Assembly: GCF_022170785.1 (NCBI RefSeq)
Contig: NZ_CP081870.1
Coordinates: 2,096,001 to 2,160,000 of the forward strand
DNA length: 64,000 bases
Origin: Rossellomorea marisflavi
GTDB taxonomy: Bacteria > Bacillota > Bacilli > Bacillales > Bacillaceae_B
Direction: 5' to 3'
This document shows positions 43,385 through 52,944 of the stretch, piece by piece. Numbering within the stretch: position 1 is the first letter of the stretch; every line of letters begins with the position of its first letter. A program made the translations under genes and the position numbers. A model generated the notes under the pieces. The model was not told the origin of the DNA, did no database searches, and saw nothing but the letters and a program-made list of their open reading frames with translations.

Positions 43385-44920
43385 TCAAAATGTCAGCAAT
43401 GCCATGAACCGGTTTTTTCCCACAGCCGAAAGGAGAAGAGGCAGCCTGGGGCCATTTTTCTTTCCAAGGATAAGCATGTAGATGGATTGGAACAACGTTT
43501 TTTGTGCTGATTTCATTTTCTTTTTATCTTCCTGACGACAGATTTCATAAACAGAATGCATGGGGTCGGCTCCAGTTGCGATAGAGGACCGGAAGAGTTG
43601 AACTTGCCTTTTTACATCATCAGGGAGCGTGAGGAAGTATGCCACATCCTTGTCGGGATTTACCTTGAATTCCTTATCTGGATTCCATTTCTGAATCCAG
43701 TTCTTTACCCTTGAGCAGACCCCTTCAAGTTCTTCAGATTGGACCGCGATTCCCTGATCGCTCAATATGGAGGCAAGTAGATCGGTGCGGAATGAAATCA
43801 AGGGAAGCAGGCCAGCGATCTGATTGAAGGAGACCATTGGCATCGTTACATTGGAAGAGGTAAGGTCCACTACTTGCTTCATGATAGGATCATACAGTGA
43901 ACCATCTTGATAGGCAGTAAGAACTCTTGCAAACTCGGCGTGGTTTTTGATCACATCATCATCCAACCCTATATGAAAAGCAGATTCCGGGCGGTGACGG
44001 GCGAACAGGAACAGAACCACTTCCGGGGGGTATACATCCAATAGATCTTCAGCCTTTAAGACCTGTCCTGAAGAACTTGACATTTTCTTGTGTGATCCCT
44101 TCTGGGTGATGAACTCGTATGAGGTATAAAGGGGAGCCTTGTAATCAAAGATTCTGTCGGCAATCACCTTCGAGGCCGCAAAGCTGCCGTTTTCAGAGGA
44201 ATGATCCCTTCCACCAGGCTCGAACTTCACGCCTTCAACAGACCATCTCATTGCCCAATCCACTTTCCAATTCAATTTAAGCAGAATTGAATCAAGTTTT
44301 TCCGTTTCTTTCACTCCGCATCTGCAGTGATACGTAAGTGTCAAAGCTTCTTCAGAAAATAAGTCGATATGAACGTGGTCCTTTCCGCACGTTTTGCAAT
44401 AAACAGTCGCAGGGTAAAAGGCATCGCGCTCTTCCCTGGACGGTTCATTCGTCTTGAACTCCATAAGAATATCGTAGATTTCCTTCCGTTTTTTCAATGC
44501 ACGTACAATCGAGGGAAGGTATCTCCCGGACGAATATTCCTTATGTTGATAAATAAACTCAGGGTGTATGTTGAACGTTTCGAGGGATGTTTCAAATTCG
44601 TTTTCGAAATGAGCCGCCCATGACCCCTCTCCAAATGGATTAGGTACTTCAGAGTATGGCTTTCCTATGTGTTCAGAAAAGGCAACATCAATGTTGGCGG
44701 GGATCTTCCTTAACCGATCATAATCATCCCAAGAGAAGATGAAACGGACGTTTTTCCCCATAGCCTTCAACGCTTGTGCCACAAAATGAGTTGTTACTAC
44801 TTCCCTGAAATTCCCCATATGAACGGTTCCTGATGGGCTGATACCTGAAGCGAGTGTATAGGTTTCAAGATCAGGATCAGTAAGTATGATCCTTTTGGCT
44901 ATTTCATAAGCCCAGTGCAT
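43385..44920 (-). CDS. lysK: class I lysyl-tRNA synthetase (LysRS1)
   Basis: A 511-residue class I enzyme, the archaeal-type LysRS. The HIGH-like motif is HMGN (34-37) within LASGISPSGTVHMGNFREV, and the KMSKS-like motif is KMSSS (279-283). Zinc-type cysteines occur in YCKTCGKD and YHCRCG. Most bacilli charge tRNA-Lys with a class II LysS; some, such as B. cereus, have both. AAGGAGG lies 8 nt before the ATG, and a Lys-specific T-box leader precedes it. It is probably an extra, starvation- or stress-linked enzyme; whether a class II copy exists cannot be seen here. Confidence 0.93.
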   Translation of the reverse strand: MHWAYEIAKRIILTDPDLETYTLASGISPSGTVHMGNFREVVTTHFVAQALKAMGKNVRFIFSWDDYDRLRKIPANIDVAFSEHIGKPYSEVPNPFGEGSWAAHFENEFETSLETFNIHPEFIYQHKEYSSGRYLPSIVRALKKRKEIYDILMEFKTNEPSREERDAFYPATVYCKTCGKDHVHIDLFSEEALTLTYHCRCGVKETEKLDSILLKLNWKVDWAMRWSVEGVKFEPGGRDHSSENGSFAASKVIADRIFDYKAPLYTSYEFITQKGSHKKMSSSSGQVLKAEDLLDVYPPEVVLFLFARHRPESAFHIGLDDDVIKNHAEFARVLTAYQDGSLYDPIMKQVVDLTSSNVTMPMVSFNQIAGLLPLISFRTDLLASILSDQGIAVQSEELEGVCSRVKNWIQKWNPDKEFKVNPDKDVAYFLTLPDDVKRQVQLFRSSIATGADPMHSVYEICRQEDKKKMKSAQKTLFQSIYMLILGKKNGPRLPLLLSAVGKNRFMALLTF

Positions 44921-44957
44921 GATGAAATCCTCCTTTATCTACGATCTTGCTTTCAAC

Positions 44958-45243
44958 AAAAAAGCTCCCACCCCCAAGATCGAAATCTTGAGGGCGGAAG
45001 CTTACACATCCGCGGTACCACCTCAGTTTACCGTTACAGTCACCTGTACGGCCTTATCAGGTACGGCTTTATGCGATACCCTATCCTTTTAACGGTGGAA
45101 TCCGCCACATCATCCTTGAGAACTCAATTCCTTGTGGAGCTCAGAGGTTTTTTTCATTAGGATTCCACAGCCTCCTTTTCAGCTACCGGAGGTCTCTTTA
45201 CTGTATTTACCCTAGCTACTCGTCTCATCATCGCTTTTAGATT
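44958..45243 (-). ncRNA. T-box leader, lysine-specific
   Basis: On the minus strand the T-box GAGGTGGTACCGCGGA (plus 45009-45024) is followed by a long terminator hairpin (AAGCTTCC ... GGGAGCTT with six T, plus 44958-45003). In stem I, AAAAAAACCTCTGAG places AAA, a Lys codon, just before ACC, the specifier position. Uncharged tRNA-Lys should promote read-through into the class I LysRS gene. Confidence 0.9.
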
Positions 45244-45249
45244 GAATTG

Positions 45250-45278
45250 ATGATATCAGAATATTCCCGATATGACAA
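45250..45278 (-). promoter_or_regulatory. sigma-A promoter of the lysine T-box leader
   Basis: Minus-strand TTGTCA (45273-45278), 17-bp spacer, TATCAT (45250-45255). Confidence 0.65.
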
Positions 45279-45370
45279 GGTCCGCAGGGATTTTTTTCGC
45301 AGGAGAATCCATGGTGAGACGATTTCATACAATGCATAGCTGGATGCAAGTGGAATTTTCAGATTTTTCA

Positions 45371-45399
45371 TTGACGAAAGCGTTATCAAATGCTAAGGT
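45371..45399 (+). promoter_or_regulatory. promoter with overlapping cre-like site, IclR operon
   Basis: TTGACG (45371-45376) with TAAGGT 17 bp downstream is a plausible promoter. CGAAAGCGTTATCA (45375-45388) matches the cre consensus at all but the first base and overlaps the -35. Confidence 0.5.
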
Positions 45400-45430
45400 T
45401 AAGGCAATGAAAATCACAAATAGAATTTGA

Positions 45431-45446
45431 AATCACATATGTGATT
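45431..45446. promoter_or_regulatory. palindromic operator before the IclR gene
   Basis: AATCACATATGTGATT is a perfect 16-bp palindrome 14 bp before the regulator's ATG; autoregulation by the IclR protein is likely. Confidence 0.6.
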
Positions 45447-45460
45447 AAGAGGTGAAAGAT

Positions 45461-46210
45461 ATGTCTGTCAAGTCGGCAAAGAGGGCGCTGGATATTATGG
45501 AAATCCTATCTCATTTCCCAAGCGGTTTAACGATCAATGAGGTAAGTCTCAAACTTGGGCTCCCTCAAAGTAGTACATTTAATCTCATCAAGACCCTTAC
45601 TCAAGAAGGATACCTGTATCAGGATGAGATGAAAAAATATCGCTTGGGAGCAAGACTGATCAATCTGGGTACTGTAGCGATGGAAAGCCTGGACATCCAT
45701 CAGATATCCCTCCCGTATCTGAATGGGCTGATGGAACGCATGAATGAAACCGTCTTCATGTCTGTCCTTTCAGGTAATGAGCTCGTGTACATAGCGAAGA
45801 TCCTGAGTAATCGCTCCATCCGGACGACTGCTGAACCTGGTCATGTCAAGCCCCTTTACTGTACAGGCTTGGGAAAAGCCTTTCTCGCTTTCATGCCGGA
45901 AGAGGAAAGGGAACGTCTATTGGACGGGATGACCCTGAAGCAGATCACACCTAGAACCGTGACGGATCGGAAGGAGCTTAGGTCCCAATTGGAAACATTC
46001 AGGGAACAGGGATATAGTATTGATGATGAGGAAAATGAAGAAGGACTCTATTGTGTGGCAGCGCCGATTTTCGACGCCAGAAGGGACGTGATCGCAGCCA
46101 TTAGTGTGGCCGGCCCGAAAGAAAGGATGACCATTCGGGGTACTGAAGTAATCAGGGATTTACTGAGCACCTCACATGCGATCTCACAGAAAACCGGATT
46201 CATTCAATAA
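45461..46210 (+). CDS. IclR-family regulator (KdgR-like)
   Basis: A 249-residue regulator. The ATG at 45461 is 7 nt after GAGGTG. The N-terminal winged helix-turn-helix is LTINEVSLKLGLPQSSTFNLIKTLTQEGYL. The effector domain shows PLYCTGLGKAFLAFMPEEE and EEGLYCVAAPIFDARRDVIAAISVAGP. It heads the galactonate/KDG operon, 19 bp before kdgK, so it most likely responds to KDG, KDGal or a related acid. A perfect palindrome lies upstream. Confidence 0.88.
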   Translation: MSVKSAKRALDIMEILSHFPSGLTINEVSLKLGLPQSSTFNLIKTLTQEGYLYQDEMKKYRLGARLINLGTVAMESLDIHQISLPYLNGLMERMNETVFMSVLSGNELVYIAKILSNRSIRTTAEPGHVKPLYCTGLGKAFLAFMPEEERERLLDGMTLKQITPRTVTDRKELRSQLETFREQGYSIDDEENEEGLYCVAAPIFDARRDVIAAISVAGPKERMTIRGTEVIRDLLSTSHAISQKTGFIQ

Positions 46211-46229
46211 GAAAGAAGGGATTGGAACA

Positions 46230-47186
46230 ATGGATGTTGTCGCAATTGGCGAAACACTTTTATCATTGACACCTGCAGAAAATGGATTACTTCGACATGC
46301 TGAATCTTTGAAACCGAAAGTGGCAGGTGCAGAAACGAACACGCTCATCGGGCTTAGCCGTCTAGGTCATCGAACCGGATGGATCAGTGCGGTAGGAAAC
46401 GATGAAATCGGCGAGAGGATCATCGCTACGGTACGAGGGGAAGGAATCGACACGGCCCATGTGAAAAAAGATGAGGAGCACAATACAGGAATCTTTTTCA
46501 AAGAAATCATCGGGAGCGGAGAGGTCAGGGTCCAATACTTCCGTGCAGGATCAGCCGCTTCCCATATGGACTCCACCGACCTGCCTGCATCCTACATACG
46601 ATCTGCCAAATATCTTTATATTACCGGGATCACCCCGGCACTGAGCGAAACGTGTAAACAGATGATCTTTGAAGCTATTAAACTTGCCAGGGAATCGGGA
46701 GTTCGCGTGGTATTCGACCCCAATCTCCGAAGGAAACTCTGGGGTGAAGAGGAAGCAAGGACCACTTTGACGTCGTTATGCGAGCTTTCCGATATCGTCC
46801 TTATCGGAGGGACCGAAGGCAAGTTCCTCTTCGGCACAACGGAAACGGATGAGATTGCCCATAGGTTATTCAAAAGCCCCCAGACCGGTCTTGTCGTTGT
46901 CAAGAAGGGAGCAAGTGGTGCCGCCTATGCCCTGCGTGGAAGAGAGGCATTTCAAGTAGAAGCATATCCTGTAACAACCGTGATCGATCCTGTTGGAGCG
47001 GGGGACGGCTTCGCTGCCGGATTCCTGTCAGGAATGTTACATGGGTTGAAGACAGAGGAAAGCATAAGAATGGGATGCGCAGTGGGAGCTATGGTCACCA
47101 TGGTCAGTGGCGACTATGAGGGTATGCCGGATGAGAGACGCTTACATTCTTTTCTAAGCAGAGATCGAGAAGATATAGAACGATGA
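46230..47186 (+). CDS. kdgK: 2-keto-3-deoxygluconate/galactonate kinase (PfkB family)
   Basis: A 318-residue sugar kinase. It begins MDVVAIGETLLSLTP; the PfkB signature 2 is DPVGAGDGFAAGFLSG with the catalytic Asp, and GVRVVFDPNLRRKLW is typical of KDG kinases. It phosphorylates 2-keto-3-deoxy sugar acid at C6 for the aldolase encoded next. The start at 46230 follows AAGAAGGGATTGG; the longer frame from 46176 runs into the regulator gene. Confidence 0.88.
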   Translation: MDVVAIGETLLSLTPAENGLLRHAESLKPKVAGAETNTLIGLSRLGHRTGWISAVGNDEIGERIIATVRGEGIDTAHVKKDEEHNTGIFFKEIIGSGEVRVQYFRAGSAASHMDSTDLPASYIRSAKYLYITGITPALSETCKQMIFEAIKLARESGVRVVFDPNLRRKLWGEEEARTTLTSLCELSDIVLIGGTEGKFLFGTTETDEIAHRLFKSPQTGLVVVKKGASGAAYALRGREAFQVEAYPVTTVIDPVGAGDGFAAGFLSGMLHGLKTEESIRMGCAVGAMVTMVSGDYEGMPDERRLHSFLSRDREDIER

Positions 47187-47204
47187 GAAAGAAGGCTGAT
47201 GAAA

Positions 47205-47843
47205 ATGAAAACGCTTAACGAAATTATCGAAGGAAAAGGGATTGCCATTATAAGGGGGTACCGTACAGAGGATGCCGTAAAAATTGCTCGCGCTTTGAAA
47301 AAAGGAGGCGTGACCCTTTTAGAAGTAACGTTGAATTCACCGGATGCCCTTCGCACCATCAGGGAGTTGTCTACTGAGTCCGGAATGACCGTCGGAGCCG
47401 GTACCGTTCTGGATGGTGCCGCAGCACAGGGAGCAATCGAAGCAGGGGCGAAATTCATTTTATCTCCCACGTTGAAGGTCGAAACAATCCGGGCTGCGAA
47501 ACGGTACGGGGTAGTCAGTATCCCCGGGGCGTATACGCCTTCTGAAATCTTGACGGCTTTTGAAGAAGGGGCAGATATCGTTAAGGTGTTTCCTGCAACG
47601 GCCCTCGGACCATCATTCATCAAAGATATGCAGGGACCGCTTCCTCAAGTCCGCCTCCTTCCGACCGGTGGTGTAACGGTAGATAATGCAGCAACGTTCT
47701 TGGAAGCTGGCGCTGTCGGTGTAGGACTCGGAAGTTCACTTGTGCATAAAACAGAATGTGTGGATGACGCATTCTTAGACGAAATTGAAATGAAGGCCAA
47801 ACGGTTCAGGGAACTGGCCATGATGAGAGGGGTAAGAACATGA
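47205..47843 (+). CDS. eda: KDPG/KDPGal aldolase
   Basis: A 212-residue class I aldolase splitting 2-keto-3-deoxy-6-phosphogluconate (or -galactonate) into pyruvate and glyceraldehyde 3-phosphate. The catalytic Glu lies in [19 protein letters not shown] follows, and the Schiff-base Lys is in [17 protein letters not shown] completes the phosphate site. An ATG at 47199, two codons earlier, is an alternative. It overlaps dgoD by 4 bp. Confidence 0.88.
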   Translation: MKTLNEIIEGKGIAIIRGYRTEDAVKIARALKKGGVTLLEVTLNSPDALRTIRELSTESGMTVGAGTVLDGAAAQGAIEAGAKFILSPTLKVETIRAAKRYGVVSIPGAYTPSEILTAFEEGADIVKVFPATALGPSFIKDMQGPLPQVRLLPTGGVTVDNAATFLEAGAVGVGLGSSLVHKTECVDDAFLDEIEMKAKRFRELAMMRGVRT

Positions 47844-48988
47844 AGATAACAGGATATGAGGTATTCCAAGTACCACCAAGATGGTTGTTCCTTAAGATCG
47901 AAACAGACGAAGGAATCACAGGCTGGGGTGAGCCGGTGATCGAAGGAAAGGCAGCAACCGTCAAGGCTGCTGTCGAAGAACTCATGCAGACGCTGATTGG
48001 AAAGGATCCTGCCCGCATCGAGGACCATTGGAACATGATGTACCGTTCGGGATTTTATCGTGGTGGCCCCATTTTGATGAGTGCCATTGCGGGCATCGAT
48101 CAGGCGCTATGGGATATAAAAGGGAAGTTTTACGATGCACCCGTCCATCAATTACTCGGAGGAGCCTGTCGTGATTCAATCAAAGTGTATTCATGGATCG
48201 GGGGAGACCGCCCGAGTGCTGTTGGAAAAGCGGCTAAAGAAGTAGTGGATCGGGGATTTGAAGCAATCAAGATGAATGGTACAGAGGAGCTTCAATACAT
48301 CGATTCCCATCAGAAGATCGATCAGGTTCTTGAGAGGGTGGCGGCCATTAGGGAAAGCGTGGGACCGTACATCGGCATCGGGATCGACTTCCACGGACGA
48401 GTACATAAACCGATGGCCAAGATTCTGGCCAAAGAACTTGAACAGTTCCGCCCGATGTTCATCGAGGAACCAGTCCTGCCTGAAAACAATGAGGCGCTCC
48501 GAGAGATTGCTGCTCATACGAATATTCCCATCGCCACAGGAGAGAGAATGTTCTCCAGGTGGCAATTCAAGCCGTTGTTGACGGATGGATATGTAGATAT
48601 CATTCAACCGGATCTTTCCCACGCAGGGGGGATCACGGAGTGCAAGAAAATCATTTCCATGGCAGAAGCCTTTGATGTAGCGGTAGCACCCCATTGTCCT
48701 TTGGGTCCGATTGCTCTCGCAGCCTGTCTCCAAGTGGATGCGACTTCCCATAATGCCGTCATCCAAGAGCAGAGCCTTGGCATCCATTATAATGTCGGAA
48801 GCGACCTGCTGGATTATATCGTCGATAAGGACGTTTTCCGTTATGAAGAAGGATTTGTAGAGATCCCTCAAGGACCCGGGCTAGGAATCGAAGTAAACGA
48901 AGAGGTGGTAAGAAAAATGGCGGCCGAAGGGCATGATTGGCATAATCCAATCTGGAGGCACAAAGACGGCTCCATCGCGGAATGGTAA
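47840..48988 (+). CDS. dgoD: D-galactonate dehydratase (enolase superfamily)
   Basis: A 382-residue enzyme that dehydrates a sugar acid to its 2-keto-3-deoxy form. Length and order match Dgo[38 protein letters not shown] (metal Asp and catalytic His), [18 protein letters not shown] and [15 protein letters not shown] (metal Glu), [19 protein letters not shown] and [19 protein letters not shown]-galactonate is the most probable substrate; gluconate-type acids cannot be excluded. It starts within the eda stop (ATGA). Confidence 0.88.
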   Translation: MKITGYEVFQVPPRWLFLKIETDEGITGWGEPVIEGKAATVKAAVEELMQTLIGKDPARIEDHWNMMYRSGFYRGGPILMSAIAGIDQALWDIKGKFYDAPVHQLLGGACRDSIKVYSWIGGDRPSAVGKAAKEVVDRGFEAIKMNGTEELQYIDSHQKIDQVLERVAAIRESVGPYIGIGIDFHGRVHKPMAKILAKELEQFRPMFIEEPVLPENNEALREIAAHTNIPIATGERMFSRWQFKPLLTDGYVDIIQPDLSHAGGITECKKIISMAEAFDVAVAPHCPLGPIALAACLQVDATSHNAVIQEQSLGIHYNVGSDLLDYIVDKDVFRYEEGFVEIPQGPGLGIEVNEEVVRKMAAEGHDWHNPIWRHKDGSIAEW

Positions 48989-49023
48989 GGAAAAAGGTTG
49001 ATTGACAAAAGGGAGGGATTCAC

Positions 49024-50376
49024 ATGGATTCAGGAACAATGTTGATACTTATTACCGTATTAGGAATTGCACTGCTATTATTCTTAGTTATGAAATCCAA
49101 GCTTCAGGCATTTGTCGCCCTGCTCATATCGAGCTTATTCATCGGACTCTTATCAGGAATGGAGCTGCAGGAAGTCATTGCCTCCATTGAACAGGGTATG
49201 GGAGGAACATTGGGGTTCATCGCAGTCGTTGTGGGCCTTGGTGCCATGTTCGGTGAAATGCTCCGGGTTTCTGGCGGAGCAGAACGCCTGGCGATTACTC
49301 TGGTGAATAAATTCGGGGATAACAAAGTTCAGTGGGCACTTGGTTTGACCGGGTTCATTGTAGCTATTCCTGTATTTTTGGATGTTGCACTGGTTATTTT
49401 GATCCCGATTGTCTATAGTCTTGCACAGAAAGCAAAAAAATCGACGCTTTATTTCGGTATCCCATTGCTGGCGGGACTTGCTGTGACACACAGCTTTGTC
49501 CCTCCTACACCTGGACCGATTTCAGTTGCATCCATCCTCAATGCAGATCTGGGATGGGTCATCCTATTCGGATGTCTCGCAGGTATTCCGGCCATGATTT
49601 TGGCAGGACCTGTGTTCGGCCGGTACATCGGGAATAAAATCGATGTGAAAGTACCGGATTTCATCGATCAGGAAGAGCTCCAAAAGTTCAAGAATGAAAA
49701 AGATCTTCCAAGCTTCGGTATGATTTTCATCCTGATCATGATTCCATTATTCTTGATCCTTCTCAATACAGTGACGGGACTGGTTTTACCAGAAGGGAAC
49801 ACTGTGAGAGCGATTCTTACGTTTGTAGGTCATCCGTTCATCGCTCTGACAATTTCAACGTTGTTGACCTTTTACTTCCTTGGAACAAAAAGGGGTTATT
49901 CCAAAGACGATATTCAGAATATCGCAACAAAATCCTTGGAACCTGCAGGGATCATCATCCTTATCACCGGAGCAGGGGGAGTGTTCAAACAAACCTTGAT
50001 CAATAGTGGTGTAGGGGATGTACTGGGTGAAATGATGGCAACGTCCAATCTGCCGCTTGTAGTCGTAGCATTTATTATTTCAGCATTCGTCCGTGTGGCA
50101 CAGGGGTCTGCCACTGTTGCAATGATCACAGCAGCCGGCTTGATGTCACCGATCCTCGGAATGGTGGAAGTGTCCCAGCCGATGCTTGGATTACTTGTCA
50201 TTTCCATCGCGAGCGGAGCAACCGTATTCTCCCATGTCAATGATTCAGGATTCTGGCTCGTCAATCGTTTCTTCGGTTTGACCGAGAAGCAAACTTTACA
50301 AACATGGACCGTCATGGAGACGATCATCGGATTTGTAGGATTCGGTGTAGTGTTCCTTATCAGTTTCTTCGTTTGA
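49024..50376 (+). CDS. GntP-family gluconate/galactonate:H+ symporter
   Basis: A 450-residue permease with about 12-14 helices. SGGAERLAITLVNKFGDNKVQWALGLTGFIVAIPVFLDVALVILIPIV and THSFVPPTPGPISVASIL are hallmarks of the GntP family. In this operon it probably brings in the acid used by DgoD. GGGAGG precedes the ATG. It is the last gene before a strong terminator. Confidence 0.9.
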   Translation: MDSGTMLILITVLGIALLLFLVMKSKLQAFVALLISSLFIGLLSGMELQEVIASIEQGMGGTLGFIAVVVGLGAMFGEMLRVSGGAERLAITLVNKFGDNKVQWALGLTGFIVAIPVFLDVALVILIPIVYSLAQKAKKSTLYFGIPLLAGLAVTHSFVPPTPGPISVASILNADLGWVILFGCLAGIPAMILAGPVFGRYIGNKIDVKVPDFIDQEELQKFKNEKDLPSFGMIFILIMIPLFLILLNTVTGLVLPEGNTVRAILTFVGHPFIALTISTLLTFYFLGTKRGYSKDDIQNIATKSLEPAGIIILITGAGGVFKQTLINSGVGDVLGEMMATSNLPLVVVAFIISAFVRVAQGSATVAMITAAGLMSPILGMVEVSQPMLGLLVISIASGATVFSHVNDSGFWLVNRFFGLTEKQTLQTWTVMETIIGFVGFGVVFLISFFV

Positions 50377-50384
50377 TTTAAATT

Positions 50385-50425
50385 AAAGCCCGGAATCCTG
50401 TATCCATGCAGGATTCCGGGCTTTT
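50385..50425 (+). terminator. terminator of the galactonate operon
   Basis: AAAGCCCGGAATCCTG and its exact complement with an 8-nt loop, then T bases. Confidence 0.92.
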
Positions 50426-50455
50426 GACTTATATGTAGGATTTTTGAATCCATAA

Positions 50456-50485
50456 TTAAAAGACCTGGACTCAGTCCAGGTCTTT
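50456..50485 (-). terminator. minus-strand terminator of ctaB
   Basis: Perfect AAAGACCTGGACT / AGTCCAGGTCTTT stem with a single-base spacer; A bases on the left give the T tail on the minus strand. Confidence 0.8.
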
Positions 50486-50490
50486 ACCGT

Positions 50491-51402
50491 TTAAAATATG
50501 ATGCCCAGAAGGGAAAATACGATGACAGCAGAGAATAGCAGTGTCATGTGAAGCAAAGAATAAAAGAACATGGTATTTGCCCATTGAAGCTGTTCCATTT
50601 TACGTCTTCCGTAGATGCTCAGAACGAGCCATCCCGCACTGAGCACAAGTCCGATCGTCATGAGGGTGATGCTCACAGGCATGAGAAGGAGACTGGCCAG
50701 TGCCAACACCACGAGATATACATTCGTTTGAATGACGGTACGCTTGAATCCTTTTACAACAGGCAACATTGGTACACTTGCTGCTTTATAATCATCATGC
50801 TTCCTGATGGCGATGGCATAGAAATGCGGCATCTGCCAAATCATACTGATGACGAAGAGGCTGATGATAGCCGGATGATCGATGGAAGAATGGACGGCGG
50901 TCCAACCGATCAAGACGGGCATGGCCCCTGAAATGCTCCCTATCTCCGTATTATAAATCGTTCGTCTTTTGCTCCACATCGTATAGGGAACGACGTAGAA
51001 GAAGAGGCCGAGTAAACCGAATAGTGCGGCCATCGGTGTCGTGAGTGCCAGAAGCAGCAATCCTACAAGGGCCATGCTGATGGCCATCCACAGGACTGTC
51101 ATCGGCTGAATATCACCGGTGACGGTAGGACGGTTCTTGGTCCGCTCCATGAGGATGTCGATATCCCGGTCATAGAGATTATTGAATGCACCGGCAGCAC
51201 CAATCACAAGTGCAGATCCGAGGACGGCCAAAATGATATTAGGCAAATTCTCGATCAAATTCAAATTGAACGTATAAAGCGCCAGTGTCAATCCGGCGAC
51301 CATTGGAATCAGATTGGACTTGATGATCCCGGTCTTGATGGTTTGAGTCAAGACCTCAGTATATGCGCGTTTCGTTGGTAAAACGTGCTCTTGAGTTTTC
51401 AT
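50491..51402 (-). CDS. ctaB: protoheme IX farnesyltransferase (heme O synthase)
   Basis: A 303-residue membrane prenyltransferase that makes heme O for terminal oxidases. The two Asp-rich motifs are NNLYDRDIDILMERTKNRP and RKHDDYKAASVPMLP. About nine helices are predicted. The start at 51402 (MKTQEHVLPTKR) is chosen by family length; the frame is open to 51513, over the operator region. No ctaA or ctaCDEF genes are adjacent, so it could be a second, CtaO-like copy. It is divergent from a TetR gene. Confidence 0.9.
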   Translation of the reverse strand: MKTQEHVLPTKRAYTEVLTQTIKTGIIKSNLIPMVAGLTLALYTFNLNLIENLPNIILAVLGSALVIGAAGAFNNLYDRDIDILMERTKNRPTVTGDIQPMTVLWMAISMALVGLLLLALTTPMAALFGLLGLFFYVVPYTMWSKRRTIYNTEIGSISGAMPVLIGWTAVHSSIDHPAIISLFVISMIWQMPHFYAIAIRKHDDYKAASVPMLPVVKGFKRTVIQTNVYLVVLALASLLLMPVSITLMTIGLVLSAGWLVLSIYGRRKMEQLQWANTMFFYSLLHMTLLFSAVIVFSLLGIIF

Positions 51403-51470
51403 TATTATCATCTCACTTAGCTGGATTCTATGAAGATAGTAATTCGGTTTGCACATACCGAAAAGAATAT

Positions 51471-51488
51471 ATATACTATATGGTATAT
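51471..51488. promoter_or_regulatory. palindrome between ctaB and the TetR gene
   Basis: ATATAC-TATATG-GTATAT is a perfect 18-bp palindrome. It is followed by AATAGTATAT, which pairs with ATATACTA(T) again, so two operator halves overlap. It likely binds the TetR protein. Confidence 0.55.
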
Positions 51489-51530
51489 TAATAGTATATT
51501 CGTAAACTGTCAAGAAATCAGGAGGGCATC

Positions 51531-52127
51531 ATGAATAGAAGAATGACGCAAGAGGAAAGAAGGTACGAGACAAGACAGGCACTTCTAGGTGCAGCGATGG
51601 AATTATTTGCACAAATGGGATTCCACGGTGCTTCCATAGACAAAATATCTGAAAAGGCAGGATACAGCAAAGGTGCATTTTACGCCCATTTTGATTCAAA
51701 GGAAAGCTTGTTCCTGACAATCCTGCAGCAGCAGATGGAGGGGTACGTGAATGACATCGAATCAATCCTTGTGCAACAGGCTTCGATTGAAGACTTTGTT
51801 ATAGCCATGAATCAGTACTATGAAAAACGGAAAAATCTCGAACAATCATCCTGTTTGCTCAACATAGAATTCCTACTTTACGCCATGAGGGATCCTTCCG
51901 TAAAGGAAAAGTGGTCTAACCTCATCCAAGCCTCGGTCGATCAGATTGCTTCAGGCATCAAGAAGCTCCTGGGGGATGTGTATCCTTCTAAAGAGCTGAC
52001 GCAGGAAGAACTTGCCTGGGCCATCTTGTCATTGGAGAATGGGATATCCATCTACTCCTTCATCCGACAAGATCAGATTCCATCAAAATTATATGAAAAA
52101 ACATTGAAAGATCTCTTGATCTGTTAA
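51531..52127 (+). CDS. TetR-family transcriptional regulator
   Basis: A 198-residue repressor. The helix-turn-helix is ASIDKISEKAGYSKGAFYAHFDSKESLF (about 34-61). The C-terminal domain resembles the AcrR-like group. AGGAGG precedes the ATG. Its gene is divergent from ctaB, with an AT-rich palindrome between them, so ctaB may be in its regulon (inference). The ligand is unknown. Confidence 0.85.
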   Translation: MNRRMTQEERRYETRQALLGAAMELFAQMGFHGASIDKISEKAGYSKGAFYAHFDSKESLFLTILQQQMEGYVNDIESILVQQASIEDFVIAMNQYYEKRKNLEQSSCLLNIEFLLYAMRDPSVKEKWSNLIQASVDQIASGIKKLLGDVYPSKELTQEELAWAILSLENGISIYSFIRQDQIPSKLYEKTLKDLLIC

Positions 52128-52243
52128 CATAGGCTGTCACTATTCATTGAACACTACTCATTATACCAGCTCTACATACAGACAGAGCAATCTGGATGTG
52201 ACATTTCTCTAAACAATCGAATCTACCACCTTTGGAGGGAAAC

Positions 52244-52852
52244 ATGGAAAAGTGGATTATTGAAAGCATGGAACAATACGGTTACCTTGGGATTTTCTTA
52301 TTGGTGGCACTAGAAAATATCTTCCCACCCATCCCATCAGAGATCATCCTGACGTTCGGCGGGTTCATGACGACAACGAGCAGTATGACGATTCCGGGTG
52401 TCATTCTCGCATCTACTGCAGGTTCTGTGGCAGGGGCCGTCATCCTTTATGGAATCGGAGTATTACTCTCAAAAGACAAACTTGAACAGATTGTAGATAG
52501 ATGGGGGCACATTCTCAGAGTCAAAAAGGAAGATATAAGAAAAGCGGATAGATGGTTTGACCATTATGGGTATCGCGTCGTCCTCCTCGGACGCATGGTG
52601 CCGTTGATCCGAAGCCTCATTTCCATTCCTGCAGGAGTTGCAAAGATGAAATTCATCTACTTCCTCCTCTTCACCTTGATCGGTACATTGATATGGAATA
52701 CCGTCCTGGTATGGGTGGGATCGGCCGTTGGAGATTCATGGGATAGCATCGTTCAATATATGGATGTATATTCTTCCGTCGCCTATGTGCTTATTGCACT
52801 CGTACTGATCTATTTTGCATACCAATGGACGAAGCGATTCAAGAAGAAGTAA
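52244..52852 (+). CDS. DedA-family membrane protein
   Basis: A 202-residue membrane protein of the DedA/VTT superfamily, some of which flip undecaprenyl phosphate or other lipids. Signatures: ENIFPPIPSEIILTFGGF near the N-terminus and GRMVPLIRSLISIPAGVAKMKF in the second half. The ATG at 52244 has TTGGAGGG upstream. It is followed by a terminator. Confidence 0.88.
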   Translation: MEKWIIESMEQYGYLGIFLLVALENIFPPIPSEIILTFGGFMTTTSSMTIPGVILASTAGSVAGAVILYGIGVLLSKDKLEQIVDRWGHILRVKKEDIRKADRWFDHYGYRVVLLGRMVPLIRSLISIPAGVAKMKFIYFLLFTLIGTLIWNTVLVWVGSAVGDSWDSIVQYMDVYSSVAYVLIALVLIYFAYQWTKRFKKK

Positions 52853-52858
52853 ACGTTG

Positions 52859-52893
52859 CGACCAGGCTCACTCATATGGGTCTGGTCGTTTTT
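52859..52893 (+). terminator. terminator of the DedA gene
   Basis: CGACCAG / CTGGTCG stem with a long loop, then five T. Confidence 0.7.
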
Positions 52894-52944
52894 GTGTGGA
52901 AAGGAATCCTGCTGGCTATACTACACATAAGGAGGAATGAATGC

